Below are positions 52,072 through 62,360 of a DNA stretch of 64,000 bases, in pieces. Location: NCBI GenBank assembly GCA_000209465.1, contig GL890584.1, positions 124,001-188,000 of the forward strand. The letters run 5' to 3'. The notes below the pieces were generated by a model. That model made no database searches and was not told where the DNA came from. It was given only the letters and a program-made list of their open reading frames with translations. Made by a program: the position numbers and the translations under genes. Every line of letters begins with the position of its first letter. Position 1 is the stretch's first letter. This DNA comes from Lachnospiraceae oral taxon 107 str. F0167. GTDB lineage: Bacteria > Bacillota > Clostridia > Lachnospirales > Lachnospiraceae.

Positions 52072-55000
52072 TTATTTCAAACTAATCTCTTTTCCCAGTG
52101 CAAATGAATATATATATACAGTCTGTACTGTCTTACCTGTACTCATCTCCAGAGACTTTTTATACAGCATTAACTGAGATCTATATCTGTTTATAAGAAC
52201 ATCCTCATTATTTACATTATCCGTCTTATAATCCACTAAGATTATACCGTTCTCATTTTCTATATAGGCATCTATTACTCCCTGTATAAGTATGGTTTCG
52301 TCACTGCTTCCCATACCTGCTTCCTTTGCGGATAATCCCATTATAAACTGATTTTCTCTTTTAAGATTTTGATGCTGTTTTACAAACTCTCCTCCAAGAT
52401 TTGTATTTAAAAATTTAACAATATCATCTATATCTATAAGTTCCCTGTATTTTTTATTTTTCAATAAAGATATTTCCTCTCTTATAAAATCCTTTATATC
52501 ACTGAATTTACCGATATTTTCATAATGCATTTTTTGTAAAAGTTTATGATATGCATTACCTCGCTCGCTTGCATCCGATGAATTTGATTTTGCTCTTTTT
52601 ACATCCTTTATCTCAAACTCTTCGCTTTGTGAAAGCTTTTTTATTTCGGATACGGAGAATTTGGTCTTTAAATCAATGTTTTCAAAGTATGGATAGACAT
52701 AATCCAACCTGTTTTTTAATATATTATGTTCTTTTATATCAATAGACTCAAAAACCTTATGCAGATCCCCCACCTCTTTTTGAGTTTCCTTTTCCTCCTT
52801 TAAAAGCATGGTATAGTCATATTTTCTTATATCAAAATGTACATTGTCAAAACTTAAAAGTATCATATCCAGATATGAATTACAGGATCTTATATCAAGG
52901 AAATTAGGATTATCCTTATTTTTTTCCAAAGCCTTATCTACATCCTTACAACTTCCTGAAATAATCATTTTCTCCATAGCTCTTGTAAGTGCTACATATA
53001 ATACTCTTAATTCCTCACCCATAAGATCTGCATTCAGCTTATGTTTTATTACATTCTGTTTTATTGAGCTGTCCTTTATATTTTTTTTGCTGTCCACATA
53101 TTGAACTCCAAGTCCGAATTCGCTGTCAATTACCATACCCTGCTTTAAGTCCATCTTATTAAAAAGTTTATTTGCGCATGCAAGGAAGCATACCGGGAAC
53201 TCAAGCCCTTTTGACTTATGTATGGTCATTATCCTTACAATGTCATCATTCTCTGAAAGAATACTTGCCTCACCGAAATCATTGTCAAAGTCCTTAAGCT
53301 TTGAAATATATCTGATAAAATTATAAAGTCCGCTATAGCCTGAATTACTGAAAGTTCCGGCTTTATTTATAAGAAGCATCAGATTTGCTCTTCTGACCTG
53401 ACCTCCCGGCATAGCGGATATCAGATTTAAAAAGTCCGTTTCATTATAGATATCCTGTAAAAGTGCGGCGATATTCATATATGCCGATTTTTTTCTGTAT
53501 TTATTTAAAAATTTAATTGCATTTTGTATTTTTTTCCTTGTTTCCTCCGATATATCCCCTGACTCATTCTCATATAATATGGCATCCATCATCCTTATCT
53601 TTTCAGACTTTTCTATATTCTGTGCTTTCCTGTAATCCGATACTATATTAGCCATCTCAAGATCCGTTATGCCTACAAGGCTTGAATTAAGAAAAGCACA
53701 AAGGTCAACATCCGAATAAGGATTGTCAATTGCCGCCAGAACCGCCAGTATCTTTCTGACCTCAAAGGTTTTAAAATATCCCTTATTATTTTCCGCATAT
53801 GCAGGTATATTCTCATCATTTAAAACCTTTGCAATTCCCTCTCCTATATTTGTGCGAACAAGAATTACAATATCGCTATACCTTAATTTGCGACCTCCGT
53901 CAACTCTAAGCTCAGACTTTAACTCCTTTATTCTTTGTGCAATGGCTCTTGCTTCAAGCTCTATGGATGAGGTGTCATCTTCAATACCTCCGGTCTCTGT
54001 AAGCATTATTTCACTTATATATTCATTTCCCTCTTCAAAATCCGCTCCCGGGTAAAGGGCTGCATCATCATCATATTCAATGCCTCCGATATCTTCCTTC
54101 ATCACTTTTTTAAAAATGATATTTGCCGATTTTAATACATTATTTCTGCTTCTGAAATTCTTACTGAGTATGACCTTTTTTGCATCCTCACCCTCAAGAT
54201 TTGTATTCTTGAAATGCGAGAACCTCTTATATTTATCCATAAAAAGTTCAGGTGATGCCTGACGGAAACCGTATATTGACTGCTTTACATCACCTACCAT
54301 AAAGATATTGTTCTTTTCTATAGCCATTACTATAGCTTCCTGCAAATAGTTTGAATCCTGATATTCATCAATATATATCTCACTGAACTCTCTTTTATAG
54401 CTTAATGCAACCTCTGTAGGTTTCTTATCTTCATCCAGCAATATGCCCAATGCCAAATGCTCTATATCGGAAAAATCCACCAGATTCTTTTCTCTCTTTT
54501 TTTCATTAAAAAGTGCAATATATTTTTTGGTTAAATCGACAATTGCTCTTACCTTTGACTTTTCTTTGCCTTCCTCTTCAAGTAGTCTTTCTTTATCAAA
54601 AAGATATTCCTGCGCCAGCTTTGATATAGTATCCTTATAATTATCTCTCAATGCTTTAGCTTTGTTTTTAAGCTCCTCATCAACATTTCTTACAGCTTTT
54701 AATCTGCCGAAACTTATATTATTCAGATTTTTTGAAAGCTCAAATATATCCGCTGATTTCTTTATTTTACCGATTGCAGACTGCTCCTCCAAAACAGTAT
54801 CCAAATAATTTGCCGGTCCTTCCTCCTCATTGCAGATACTTATAATTTCCTCTATATCAGCCAGTATGGAATCAATACTTTTTATGATCTCACTGTATAT
54901 ATAATCCTGCCATTTACTTTCCCCCTCGACCAAAGAGTCCAGCCATTCTATCGGCCATGGCTTACTGATTGCAAATCTGTAGAGCCTTTCTACAAACTCG

Positions 55001-55518
55001 GAAATACTTCTGTCTCCCTTGGTATTTGCAAAGGCATCCGTAAGATCCATAAAATCACCATTTGCCGCCTCATATTCACTTTCCAGCAATTCTTCCATTG
55101 CATCCGCCCTTAAAAGTGAAATCTCACTCTCATCAGCCACATTAAATGCCTGATCGATATCAATTTTATCAATATTTTCCTTTATTATACTAAGGCAGAA
55201 ACTGTCGGTGGTCATTATCTTTGCCGAGGAAAGCAGTATGGACTGTTCTTTTAATCTTTTAAATTCTTTTGTATTATTCTCATACTTTTCCATTTCCTTT
55301 AAGAGGGCATTGTATATTTTTTCCTTCATGGATGCGGCCGCCGCTCTTGTAAAGGTCATTACCAAAAGAGAATCCACATCTATCGGATTTTTACTATCCG
55401 TTATCTTTTTTATAATTCTTTCCACCAAAACGGCTGTCTTTCCACTTCCGGCTGCGGCTGATACCAGAATACTTCCCTTTTTTATATCAATTGCCGCCTG
55501 TTGTGCCTCAGTCCACAT
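52072..55518 (-). CDS. addA: AddA subunit of helicase-nuclease AddAB
   Basis: A 1148-residue UvrD-type helicase with a C-terminal nuclease. ATP motif SAAAGSGKTAVLVERI is near 20; DFSDIEHLA, EIYIDEYQDSN, GDVKQSIYGFR and VRIMTIHKSKGLEFPV are helicase motifs; the nuclease motif GIILVDYKTDNVN is near 1115. ATG at 55518 lies within the addB stop region, so the two subunits are cotranslated. Upstream read-in codons are not part of it. Confidence 0.96.
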   Translation of the reverse strand: MWTEAQQAAIDIKKGSILVSAAAGSGKTAVLVERIIKKITDSKNPIDVDSLLVMTFTRAAAASMKEKIYNALLKEMEKYENNTKEFKRLKEQSILLSSAKIMTTDSFCLSIIKENIDKIDIDQAFNVADESEISLLRADAMEELLESEYEAANGDFMDLTDAFANTKGDRSISEFVERLYRFAISKPWPIEWLDSLVEGESKWQDYIYSEIIKSIDSILADIEEIISICNEEEGPANYLDTVLEEQSAIGKIKKSADIFELSKNLNNISFGRLKAVRNVDEELKNKAKALRDNYKDTISKLAQEYLFDKERLLEEEGKEKSKVRAIVDLTKKYIALFNEKKREKNLVDFSDIEHLALGILLDEDKKPTEVALSYKREFSEIYIDEYQDSNYLQEAIVMAIEKNNIFMVGDVKQSIYGFRQASPELFMDKYKRFSHFKNTNLEGEDAKKVILSKNFRSRNNVLKSANIIFKKVMKEDIGGIEYDDDAALYPGADFEEGNEYISEIMLTETGGIEDDTSSIELEARAIAQRIKELKSELRVDGGRKLRYSDIVILVRTNIGEGIAKVLNDENIPAYAENNKGYFKTFEVRKILAVLAAIDNPYSDVDLCAFLNSSLVGITDLEMANIVSDYRKAQNIEKSEKIRMMDAILYENESGDISEETRKKIQNAIKFLNKYRKKSAYMNIAALLQDIYNETDFLNLISAMPGGQVRRANLMLLINKAGTFSNSGYSGLYNFIRYISKLKDFDNDFGEASILSENDDIVRIMTIHKSKGLEFPVCFLACANKLFNKMDLKQGMVIDSEFGLGVQYVDSKKNIKDSSIKQNVIKHKLNADLMGEELRVLYVALTRAMEKMIISGSCKDVDKALEKNKDNPNFLDIRSCNSYLDMILLSFDNVHFDIRKYDYTMLLKEEKETQKEVGDLHKVFESIDIKEHNILKNRLDYVYPYFENIDLKTKFSVSEIKKLSQSEEFEIKDVKRAKSNSSDASERGNAYHKLLQKMHYENIGKFSDIKDFIREEISLLKNKKYRELIDIDDIVKFLNTNLGGEFVKQHQNLKRENQFIMGLSAKEAGMGSSDETILIQGVIDAYIENENGIILVDYKTDNVNNEDVLINRYRSQLMLYKKSLEMSTGKTVQTVYIYSFALGKEISLK

Positions 55519-58500
55519 GCTCTTCACTCTCCATCTTTTCCCAAATATCATTATCTTTTATTCTTGCCAGATTATTATAGGAAAATCCTTCTATTCCCTC
55601 ATCAAATCCGCATATAGCACTATATGGGCAGTAATCGCATCTGGCAGCTCCTCTCCTTAGTGAAGGTTTGATAGCGATATCACCGCTAAGAATACTCTCG
55701 GCAGTATTTTTTGCCTTTTGTTTTACATATTTTCTAAGCAGATTTATCCTTTGTGTACTTGCAACAGTTGAATACTGCGAAAAACTTCCGTCTTTTTTTA
55801 TTGATACAGGTATTACATCACTGTCTGTTTCAATGCTCTTATCCAAATGTTTTATAATATCCAAATCGGTATTTACAATGCCGCTTGGCTTAAGCTTTTT
55901 TAAAAAGGCATTTTCCTTTTTTGCCTCATCTCTGGTCAAAAAAGGTGCATCAATATGATAATAAAAAAATGCAGCCGGAAGAATCTCCCTTCCTTCCTTT
56001 GCCAGTTGTTCCATTACCGCATCCAGATATATTACAAGCTGCAAGGCTCTTCCGTAATATGGCATATCCATTTCCCATTTCATATTTCCGGTCTTATAAT
56101 CAATTATTTTTACAAGTGTTTTATCATTCTCCTCACAGATATCCACTCTGTCAATTTTCCCTCTCAGATACATCTTTGCATTGTTTTTCAAATCAATATT
56201 TAATGCTTCCAGATTATCTTTTTCACCGAAAATCCTCTCAAAATCAAATGGTATAAAGTTGCCGGCTTCAAGCTGTTTTGCAAGCACAAGCATTGTAAGC
56301 TTAGTCATTCTTACTATCTTTTCAAGTTGAACTTTAGACTTTTTACTTTCCTCCAAGATACTGTTTTTATCATAAGCCATGCTTTCCTTTACCGCTTCAT
56401 CCACCAATGCATATAACTCACCTTCACTCATTCCGGCAATTTTCTTTTTAGAAAACTTTGCATATTTAAAGCATTTTTCAAGCATATCATGTACCAAACT
56501 GCCTATATCCGCAGCATTAAAGGAGTGAATCGCTCTCTCCTCTACTCCAAGTCCATAACTTATAAAATGCTCAAAAGGACAGGCATTATAATTTTCAAGT
56601 CTTGTCACACTTACACGAAGCTCCTCGCCGAAAAGCTCTCTTGCCGCACTCTCACCTATACCGCTGTCTTTATATATATACATTGCAGCAGATGTGATTT
56701 TCTTTATAAAATCCTTATCAAAAAATGTAGATATATATTTTAACAGCTTTTCGTCTATATTCTCCTTTGCCCTCAATCTTCTCAGATTTTCAGTTAAATA
56801 TTCCTTTGCTTCAAACTTTGAATAAATTTCCAAATCTTCTTTGTTTTTGATTTCAATATTCGGAAAAATACTTTTTATCATATTTATAAGTATAGAAGGC
56901 CTGTTTGTCTTTCCGTCAAAATCCATACCTGTAAGGCTTATAAAGAGCTTGTTTGACGGTTTTGTAAGCATCCTGTATAAATAAAATCTTCCTGTATACA
57001 GATCCTCTCTTACAGTATCGGAAAGATTAAACCCGATGGATTTTAATTTTCTTTTTTCTCTGTCATTTATAAGACCTCCGCCATCCTTTACCGTAGGCAG
57101 CTTACCGTCATTTGCTCCACATACAAACAGAGCCTTTATAGCACTAAGTCTGGTTCTTTTTAAATCACCTATGACCACTCTGTCAACTCTGTCAGGTATC
57201 ATTCCAAGCTTTATCTCTTCAAAACCTGTATGGAGTAGATCAATAAGTTCTTTTTTACTTATATATTCTCCCTCAAGTATAAGCTCCAGCCTTTCAAACA
57301 GACTTAATACTTCATCCAATACTCCTTCATACTCTCTGGCTCTTTTTAAATCCTTTACCTCTTCCAGCTCTGTTCTTACAATTTCAAGTTTTTCCTCTAT
57401 ATTCTGCTCTGTAAATATTTTTCTGAAAGCATCACATACATCCTTTATATTTATTTTGCTCTTACTCATAGCTGTATAAAGTACAGAGACCTTCTCCATT
57501 GCAAGCTTTTTAAACTCATTTATCTCTTCAAATTCCGACTCCGTAAAGCTTTTTGGAAGATATGTAAAATCACTGTGCAATCTCTTATATCCCCTTATTC
57601 CGCTCTCAAGCAAATAATTATCCAGTAATGATACCTTTCTACATTCAAATCCCAAAAGCCCAAGTCTTAGATATCTGTTGACCGCATCATAAGAAAAGTT
57701 TTCACTTATCAAAGCTATACAGGCATTGATAAATTCCACCAGTTCATTATTATTTACATCCATCTTTTCATCCAGATAGTAGGGTATTTCAAGCTGTGAA
57801 AATCTGTTAATAAGAGAATCCGATACTCCTTCCAAATCACCGTATATTATAGCAATATCTCTGTATCTGTATCCCTCATCCTTTACAAGCTTTAATATCT
57901 TATTTGCCACAAAATCTATTTCCTCTAAAGGATTCATACAATAATTTATTTCAATATCGGAGACATCCTCTGATTTTTCTCCGTCATATCTTAAAAAATG
58001 TTCCTCGAAAAAATTCAGGTCCTTAGAATTTCTAAATCCGGTATTTGCCCCTGTATTCAGATTTATATCATCCAATCTTTTAATATCAGCCTTTTTTGCC
58101 ATCTCATTTATTTGAGATATCATTTTTCCGCTTGTAAAAAATAAATCACTTTCAGAAAGCCCTATATCCGGATTTACCCTCTTACCAAGAGTTATACAAA
58201 ATCTTATCTCATCACATACCTTCATCAAATTGGATATTATACGATTTTGTACAGGAGTAAAGCCTGCAAAGCCGTCCAGCAAAATAATGGAATCCTTCAA
58301 AAGATCACTGTTTATTATATTTTCATTTAAAATATCCAATACCTGTTCATTGGTAAAGTATTTTCCGGCTATATAATCGCCGAATCCCTTTTTCAGCTTA
58401 TATATATCCTCCAGCTTGATTTTTAAAAGAGAATTTATATCCTTATTTTCCTGCTGCTCTTTTATAAACTCATCACTTATATCATACATCATAAATTCTG

Positions 58501-58873
58501 AAATAAGTGCTTTTATATTATCTATAAATCCTGCTTTTTGAAATTGCTTCTTCCATGCTTTAAGTTCCACCTTATTTGCTATTCTTCTAAGTATAAGCGC
58601 CTTATCAAGCTCATCTATAAGCTTGGGATTTTCAATATCCAGCTCCTCAAATATTCTGTAGGCAAGCCTGTTAAAACTCAGCACATCTATATTATTGCTT
58701 GCATGACTTGGATGCATCTGCACTATATCCTTTTGAGTTTGCATGGTAAACTGCTCAGGCACAATAATAAAAAAGTTTTTATCTTTGTTTTCTATCGACT
58801 CATTTATAATATCATTAAAAGCCCTGTATGTTTTTCCCGCCCCTGAGGCTCCAAGGTAAAATCTATATCCCAT
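55508..58873 (-). CDS. addB: AddB subunit of helicase-nuclease AddAB
   Basis: A 1121-residue partner subunit for double-strand break resection. The nucleotide-binding GASGAGKTYRAFNDII is at 7-22; the Fe-S staple cysteines are NACPFEHFISYGL near 776 and CDYCPYSAIC near 1092; nuclease motif IIDYKTGNMKW is near 950. AGGAG precedes the ATG. Length suits the Lachnospiraceae form. A terminator lies just upstream, so the addB-addA transcript starts in the icd-addB gap. Confidence 0.95.
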   Translation of the reverse strand: MGYRFYLGASGAGKTYRAFNDIINESIENKDKNFFIIVPEQFTMQTQKDIVQMHPSHASNNIDVLSFNRLAYRIFEELDIENPKLIDELDKALILRRIANKVELKAWKKQFQKAGFIDNIKALISEFMMYDISDEFIKEQQENKDINSLLKIKLEDIYKLKKGFGDYIAGKYFTNEQVLDILNENIINSDLLKDSIILLDGFAGFTPVQNRIISNLMKVCDEIRFCITLGKRVNPDIGLSESDLFFTSGKMISQINEMAKKADIKRLDDINLNTGANTGFRNSKDLNFFEEHFLRYDGEKSEDVSDIEINYCMNPLEEIDFVANKILKLVKDEGYRYRDIAIIYGDLEGVSDSLINRFSQLEIPYYLDEKMDVNNNELVEFINACIALISENFSYDAVNRYLRLGLLGFECRKVSLLDNYLLESGIRGYKRLHSDFTYLPKSFTESEFEEINEFKKLAMEKVSVLYTAMSKSKINIKDVCDAFRKIFTEQNIEEKLEIVRTELEEVKDLKRAREYEGVLDEVLSLFERLELILEGEYISKKELIDLLHTGFEEIKLGMIPDRVDRVVIGDLKRTRLSAIKALFVCGANDGKLPTVKDGGGLINDREKRKLKSIGFNLSDTVREDLYTGRFYLYRMLTKPSNKLFISLTGMDFDGKTNRPSILINMIKSIFPNIEIKNKEDLEIYSKFEAKEYLTENLRRLRAKENIDEKLLKYISTFFDKDFIKKITSAAMYIYKDSGIGESAARELFGEELRVSVTRLENYNACPFEHFISYGLGVEERAIHSFNAADIGSLVHDMLEKCFKYAKFSKKKIAGMSEGELYALVDEAVKESMAYDKNSILEESKKSKVQLEKIVRMTKLTMLVLAKQLEAGNFIPFDFERIFGEKDNLEALNIDLKNNAKMYLRGKIDRVDICEENDKTLVKIIDYKTGNMKWEMDMPYYGRALQLVIYLDAVMEQLAKEGREILPAAFFYYHIDAPFLTRDEAKKENAFLKKLKPSGIVNTDLDIIKHLDKSIETDSDVIPVSIKKDGSFSQYSTVASTQRINLLRKYVKQKAKNTAESILSGDIAIKPSLRRGAARCDYCPYSAICGFDEGIEGFSYNNLARIKDNDIWEKMESEEHVD

Positions 58874-58890
58874 ATTTCTCCTAATTCTAA

Positions 58891-58921
58891 AAATGGCAGC
58901 TTCCTTAGGAAACCGCCATTT
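58891..58921 (-). terminator. Terminator after icd
   Basis: A 14-bp stem (two G-U pairs) with a three-base loop, arms beginning AAATGGCGG on the minus strand, followed by TTTTTAGAATT. It lies between icd and addB. Confidence 0.88.
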
Positions 58922-58957
58922 ATTACCATGTATAAGGGTAATCCCCCTAAAATTACA

Positions 58958-60157
58958 TTATTTTAATTTTTTTGCAATCTCATGTATAAATTCTTCACTG
59001 TTTAATATTTGAATATTTTCAAGATTTGAGATTGCACCAAGGTCTCCTGTCATCTTACCGGATTCAATGGTATCAAGAGTCGCCTTCTCAAGTCTGTTTG
59101 CAAAATCCACCAAATCAGGGAGATTATCAAGTTCTCCCCTCTTTCTTAGGGCTCCGCTCCACGCAAAAATAGTCGCAACCGAATTTGAAGATGTACTCTC
59201 GCCTTTCAGGTATTTATAATAATGCCTTTGTACGGTACCATGTGCCGCCTCATATTCATAACAGCCGTCAGGTGAAACCAAAACCGAGGTCATCATCGCA
59301 AGAGAGCCGAAGGCAGATGAGAGCATATCACTCATAACATCACCGTCATAGTTTTTACAAGCCCAGATAAATCCGCCCTCAGACTTCATTACTCTGGCTA
59401 CAGCATCATCTATCAAAGTATAGAAATAGCTGATATTTTGCTTTTCAAACCTTTCTCTGTACTCAGCCTCATATATTTCTTCAAATATATCCTTAAAGGT
59501 GTGGTCATACTGCTTTGAGATGGTATCCTTTGTAGCAAACCACAAATCTTCCTTTTGGCTCAGAGCATACTCAAAGCAGGCTCTTGCAAAGCTCTCTATA
59601 GAGGCATCCACATTATGAACCCCCTGTGCTATACCTGCACCCTTAAACTCATGTACAAGACTTCTCTTCTCATTTCCCTTACTGTCTGTAAATACAAGTT
59701 CCACCTTACCCGGTTCGTCTATAATCATCTCCGTATTCTTATATACATCACCATAGGCGTGGCGGGCAATGGTAATAGGCTTTTTCCATGTTCTGACATT
59801 CGGATCTATACCCTTTACCAATATAGGCTTTCTAAACACGGTTCCATCCAATATGGCTCTGATAGTACCGTTTGGAGATTTCCACATCTCCTTTAAGTCG
59901 TATTCCTTTACTCTTGCGGCATTAGGAGTAATGGTGGCACATTTTACAGCCACCCCCAGTCTCTTTGTGGCATTTGCAGATTCTACAGTTACCTTATCAT
60001 CTGTTTCATCTCTATGCTTTAATCCCAGGTCATAATATTCACTCTTTAAATCTACAAATGGAAGAATAAGTTCATCCTTAATCATCTTCCAAAGAATCCT
60101 TGTCATCTCATCTCCATCCATCTCAACAAGTGGAGTAATCATCTGTATCTTTGCCAT
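58958..60157 (-). CDS. icd: NADP-dependent isocitrate dehydrogenase
   Basis: A 399-residue enzyme, type II (eukaryote-like) isocitrate dehydrogenase by length and motifs: [15 protein letters not shown] start, [15 protein letters not shown] near 73, [19 protein letters not shown] near 95, and [20 protein letters not shown] near 268. It makes 2-oxoglutarate, probably for glutamate. AGAGG precedes the ATG. Stands alone with its own terminator; citrate synthase and aconitase are not nearby. Confidence 0.96.
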   Translation of the reverse strand: MAKIQMITPLVEMDGDEMTRILWKMIKDELILPFVDLKSEYYDLGLKHRDETDDKVTVESANATKRLGVAVKCATITPNAARVKEYDLKEMWKSPNGTIRAILDGTVFRKPILVKGIDPNVRTWKKPITIARHAYGDVYKNTEMIIDEPGKVELVFTDSKGNEKRSLVHEFKGAGIAQGVHNVDASIESFARACFEYALSQKEDLWFATKDTISKQYDHTFKDIFEEIYEAEYRERFEKQNISYFYTLIDDAVARVMKSEGGFIWACKNYDGDVMSDMLSSAFGSLAMMTSVLVSPDGCYEYEAAHGTVQRHYYKYLKGESTSSNSVATIFAWSGALRKRGELDNLPDLVDFANRLEKATLDTIESGKMTGDLGAISNLENIQILNSEEFIHEIAKKLK

Positions 60158-60242
60158 ATTTACCTCTAAATCTGTTTTTATAAAATTTTGCCGATTAAAC
60201 TCTTAGAATTTAAATAACTGTCATTCCAAATACAATATACTA

Positions 60243-60611
60243 TTATTTTTTAGGTACTATCTCTATCCAATATCCGTCAGGATCACTTATAAAATATATT
60301 CCCATCCCCGGATTTTCATAACATATTACACCCATTTCCTCATGCAACTTATGAGCCGTCTCCATATCATCCGTCTCAAGAGCAAGGTGATATTCAAGTT
60401 CTCCTAAATTATAAGGCTCTTTTCTATCTCTAAGATATGTAAGCTCCAGCAAAAAGCCTGTGGACTTATCTCCAAGATAAACTAATGTAAAGGAACCGTC
60501 AGATGCCTCCTTTGTTCTTACAGGCTCAAGTCCCAGTGCCTCCTTATAAAACTTTAAGCTTTTCTCTAAATCAAAAACATTAAAATTAAAATGTGCAAAT
60601 GAAAAATTCAA
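60243..60611 (-). CDS. gloA: Glyoxalase I/VOC-family protein
   Basis: A 122-residue metalloprotein of the vicinal oxygen chelate superfamily. Strands SFAHFNFNVFDLEKSLKFYKEALGL, ELTYLRDRKEPYNLGELEYHLALETDD and GIYFISDPDGYWIEIVPKK carry the expected His and Glu metal ligands of glyoxalase I. It would detoxify methylglyoxal. Start is TTG with AAGGAG upstream. Confidence 0.88.
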   Translation of the reverse strand: MNFSFAHFNFNVFDLEKSLKFYKEALGLEPVRTKEASDGSFTLVYLGDKSTGFLLELTYLRDRKEPYNLGELEYHLALETDDMETAHKLHEEMGVICYENPGMGIYFISDPDGYWIEIVPKK

Positions 60612-60631
60612 ACCGTACTCCTTTCATTGCA

Positions 60632-60663
60632 ATATACACCCTGCGTATCTACAGGGTGTATAT
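60632..60663. terminator. Hairpin after serS
   Basis: A 12-bp perfect inverted repeat (ATATACACCCTG and CAGGGTGTATAT) with an 8-base loop, ten bases past the serS stop. It lacks a clean U-run, so termination strength is uncertain. Confidence 0.55.
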
Positions 60664-60673
60664 AATATTTATA

Positions 60674-61954
60674 TTATTTTATAACTTCTTTTCCGCCCAT
60701 ATATGGTCTGAGTGCCACCGGTATTCTGATGCTTCCGTCTTCATTTAGATTGTTTTCAAGGAATGCGATAAGCATACGAGGTGGTGCAACCACTGTATTA
60801 TTGAGTGTATGTGCAAAATATTTATTGCCGTTTTCATCCTTTACTCTGATTCTGAGTCTTCTACTCTGCGCATCTCCAAGATTTGAGCAGCTTCCTACCT
60901 CAAAGTATTTTTTCTGTCTTGGTGACCATGCTTCCACATCACAGGATTTCACCTTAAGATCTGCAAGGTCTCCCGAGCAGCACTCAAGCGTTCTTACAGG
61001 TACATCAAGAGATCTGAAAAGATCCACGGTGTTTTGCCATAATTTCTCATACCACATCTTTGACTCTTCAGGCTTGCAGACAACAATCATCTCCTGCTTT
61101 TCAAACTGATGTATACGATAAACTCCTCTCTCCTCAATACCATGTGCTCCCTTTTCTTTTCTGAAACATGGTGAATAAGATGTAAGAGTATATGGCAGCT
61201 TAGCCTCTTCATTTAAGGTATCAATAAACTTTCCAATCATAGAATGCTCACTTGTACCGATAAGATAAAGATCCTCTCCCTCTATCTTATACATCATAGC
61301 ATCCATCTCCGCAAAGCTCATTACACCTGTAACCACTTCCGCTCTGATCATGAAAGGAGGTACACAGTAGGTAAATCCTCTCTCAATCATAAAATCTCTG
61401 GCATAAGATATCACAGCTGAATGAAGTCTTGCAATATCACCCATAAGATAGTAGAATCCGTTTCCGGCTACTTTTCTTGCACTGTCAAGATCTATACCGC
61501 TTAGCTTTTCCATAATATCTGTATGATACGGTATCTCAAACTCAGGTACAAAAGGCTCACCGAATTTCTCGATTTCCACATTCTCACTGTCATCCTTGCC
61601 TATAGGTACACTTGGATCAATGATATTTGGAATGGTCATCATAATCTTTTTTACTTTTTCTTCAAGTTCAGCCTCAAGCGGCTCCAAACCTGCCAAAGTC
61701 TCACCAATGCTTGCCACAGATGCCTTTACCTGCTCAGCCTCTTCCCTTTTACCCTGTGCCATCAATGCACCGATTTCTTTTGAGATCTTGTTTCTCTTTG
61801 ATCTGAGTTCATCAGCCTCAGCCTTTGTCTTTCTAAGCTTTTCATCAAGCTCTATAACTTCGTCAACCATTGGAAGTTTGAAATCCTGAAATTTATTTTT
61901 TATGTTCTGTCTTACAATATCCGGATTTTCTCTTAAAAATTTAATGTCAATCAT
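60674..61954 (-). CDS. serS: Serine--tRNA ligase
   Basis: A 426-residue class II synthetase. An N-terminal coiled-coil arm (about 28-105) binds tRNA-Ser; motif 2 is YSPCFRKEKGAHGIEERGVYRIHQFEKQE near 265; EVGSCSNLGDAQSRRLRIR near 350 and LNNTVVAPPRMLIAFLEN near 388 give motif 3. GGGG precedes the ATG. No T-box leader is seen upstream. Confidence 0.97.
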   Translation of the reverse strand: MIDIKFLRENPDIVRQNIKNKFQDFKLPMVDEVIELDEKLRKTKAEADELRSKRNKISKEIGALMAQGKREEAEQVKASVASIGETLAGLEPLEAELEEKVKKIMMTIPNIIDPSVPIGKDDSENVEIEKFGEPFVPEFEIPYHTDIMEKLSGIDLDSARKVAGNGFYYLMGDIARLHSAVISYARDFMIERGFTYCVPPFMIRAEVVTGVMSFAEMDAMMYKIEGEDLYLIGTSEHSMIGKFIDTLNEEAKLPYTLTSYSPCFRKEKGAHGIEERGVYRIHQFEKQEMIVVCKPEESKMWYEKLWQNTVDLFRSLDVPVRTLECCSGDLADLKVKSCDVEAWSPRQKKYFEVGSCSNLGDAQSRRLRIRVKDENGNKYFAHTLNNTVVAPPRMLIAFLENNLNEDGSIRIPVALRPYMGGKEVIK

Positions 61955-62019
61955 GGCTTCCCCTTTTTCTCTATATCTAAATATTTAGACGATATCTTTT
62001 GATATCTTACATAGAAAAA

Positions 62020-62048
62020 AGTATACATCAAATGAGCTTTTATGTCTA
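62020..62048 (-). promoter_or_regulatory. serS promoter
   Basis: On the minus strand TAGACA (62043-62048), a 17-bp spacer and TATACT (62020-62025). The leader downstream holds two perfect palindromes, GATATC-N4-GATATC (61991-62006) and TCTAAATATTTAGA (61976-61989). Confidence 0.65.
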
Positions 62049-62141
62049 TTCCAAGTTGGCACTGAGTCGCCCGGAATGTCGACTTGATAAAACACTTTTT
62101 CTATATTGTATTATTCATTTACCATAAAAATGTAGGTTTTC

Positions 62142-62355
62142 ATGAATACAATAAAAGAATTCCAAAGAATTATGGCCACACAGACTGAACTTGCTTTAGC
62201 AACTATAGGAACAGACGGCACTCCAAATTTCAAAATAGTCAACTATTATTTAATTCTAAGAATAATGTCATATACTTTGCGACATTTAAAGATATTGAAA
62301 AAGTACATGTCATTTGTTAATTTTATGGTTCAGGTAAATTATTGTTCACTATATA
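62142..62355 (+). pseudogene. Decayed duplicate of the pyridoxamine-oxidase-like gene
   Basis: The first 36 codons (MNTIKEFQRIMATQTELALATIGTDG on) match the intact gene at 63384 closely, and the matching extends 33 bases upstream of the start. One T is missing from the run at 62249, shifting the frame; the homology then continues in the next frame to about 62307, breaks, and resumes at about 62331 in the 3' part of the gene, so an internal deletion of about 140-160 bases has occurred. The ribosome site is altered to GTAGG. The remnant runs into the 3' end of the binding-protein gene. Not functional. Confidence 0.9.
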
Positions 62356-62360
62356 TGCTG

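Noticed and set aside
61955-62141. T-box leader for serS
   Set aside because: The conserved T-box core sequence and antiterminator are missing, and the region is too short.
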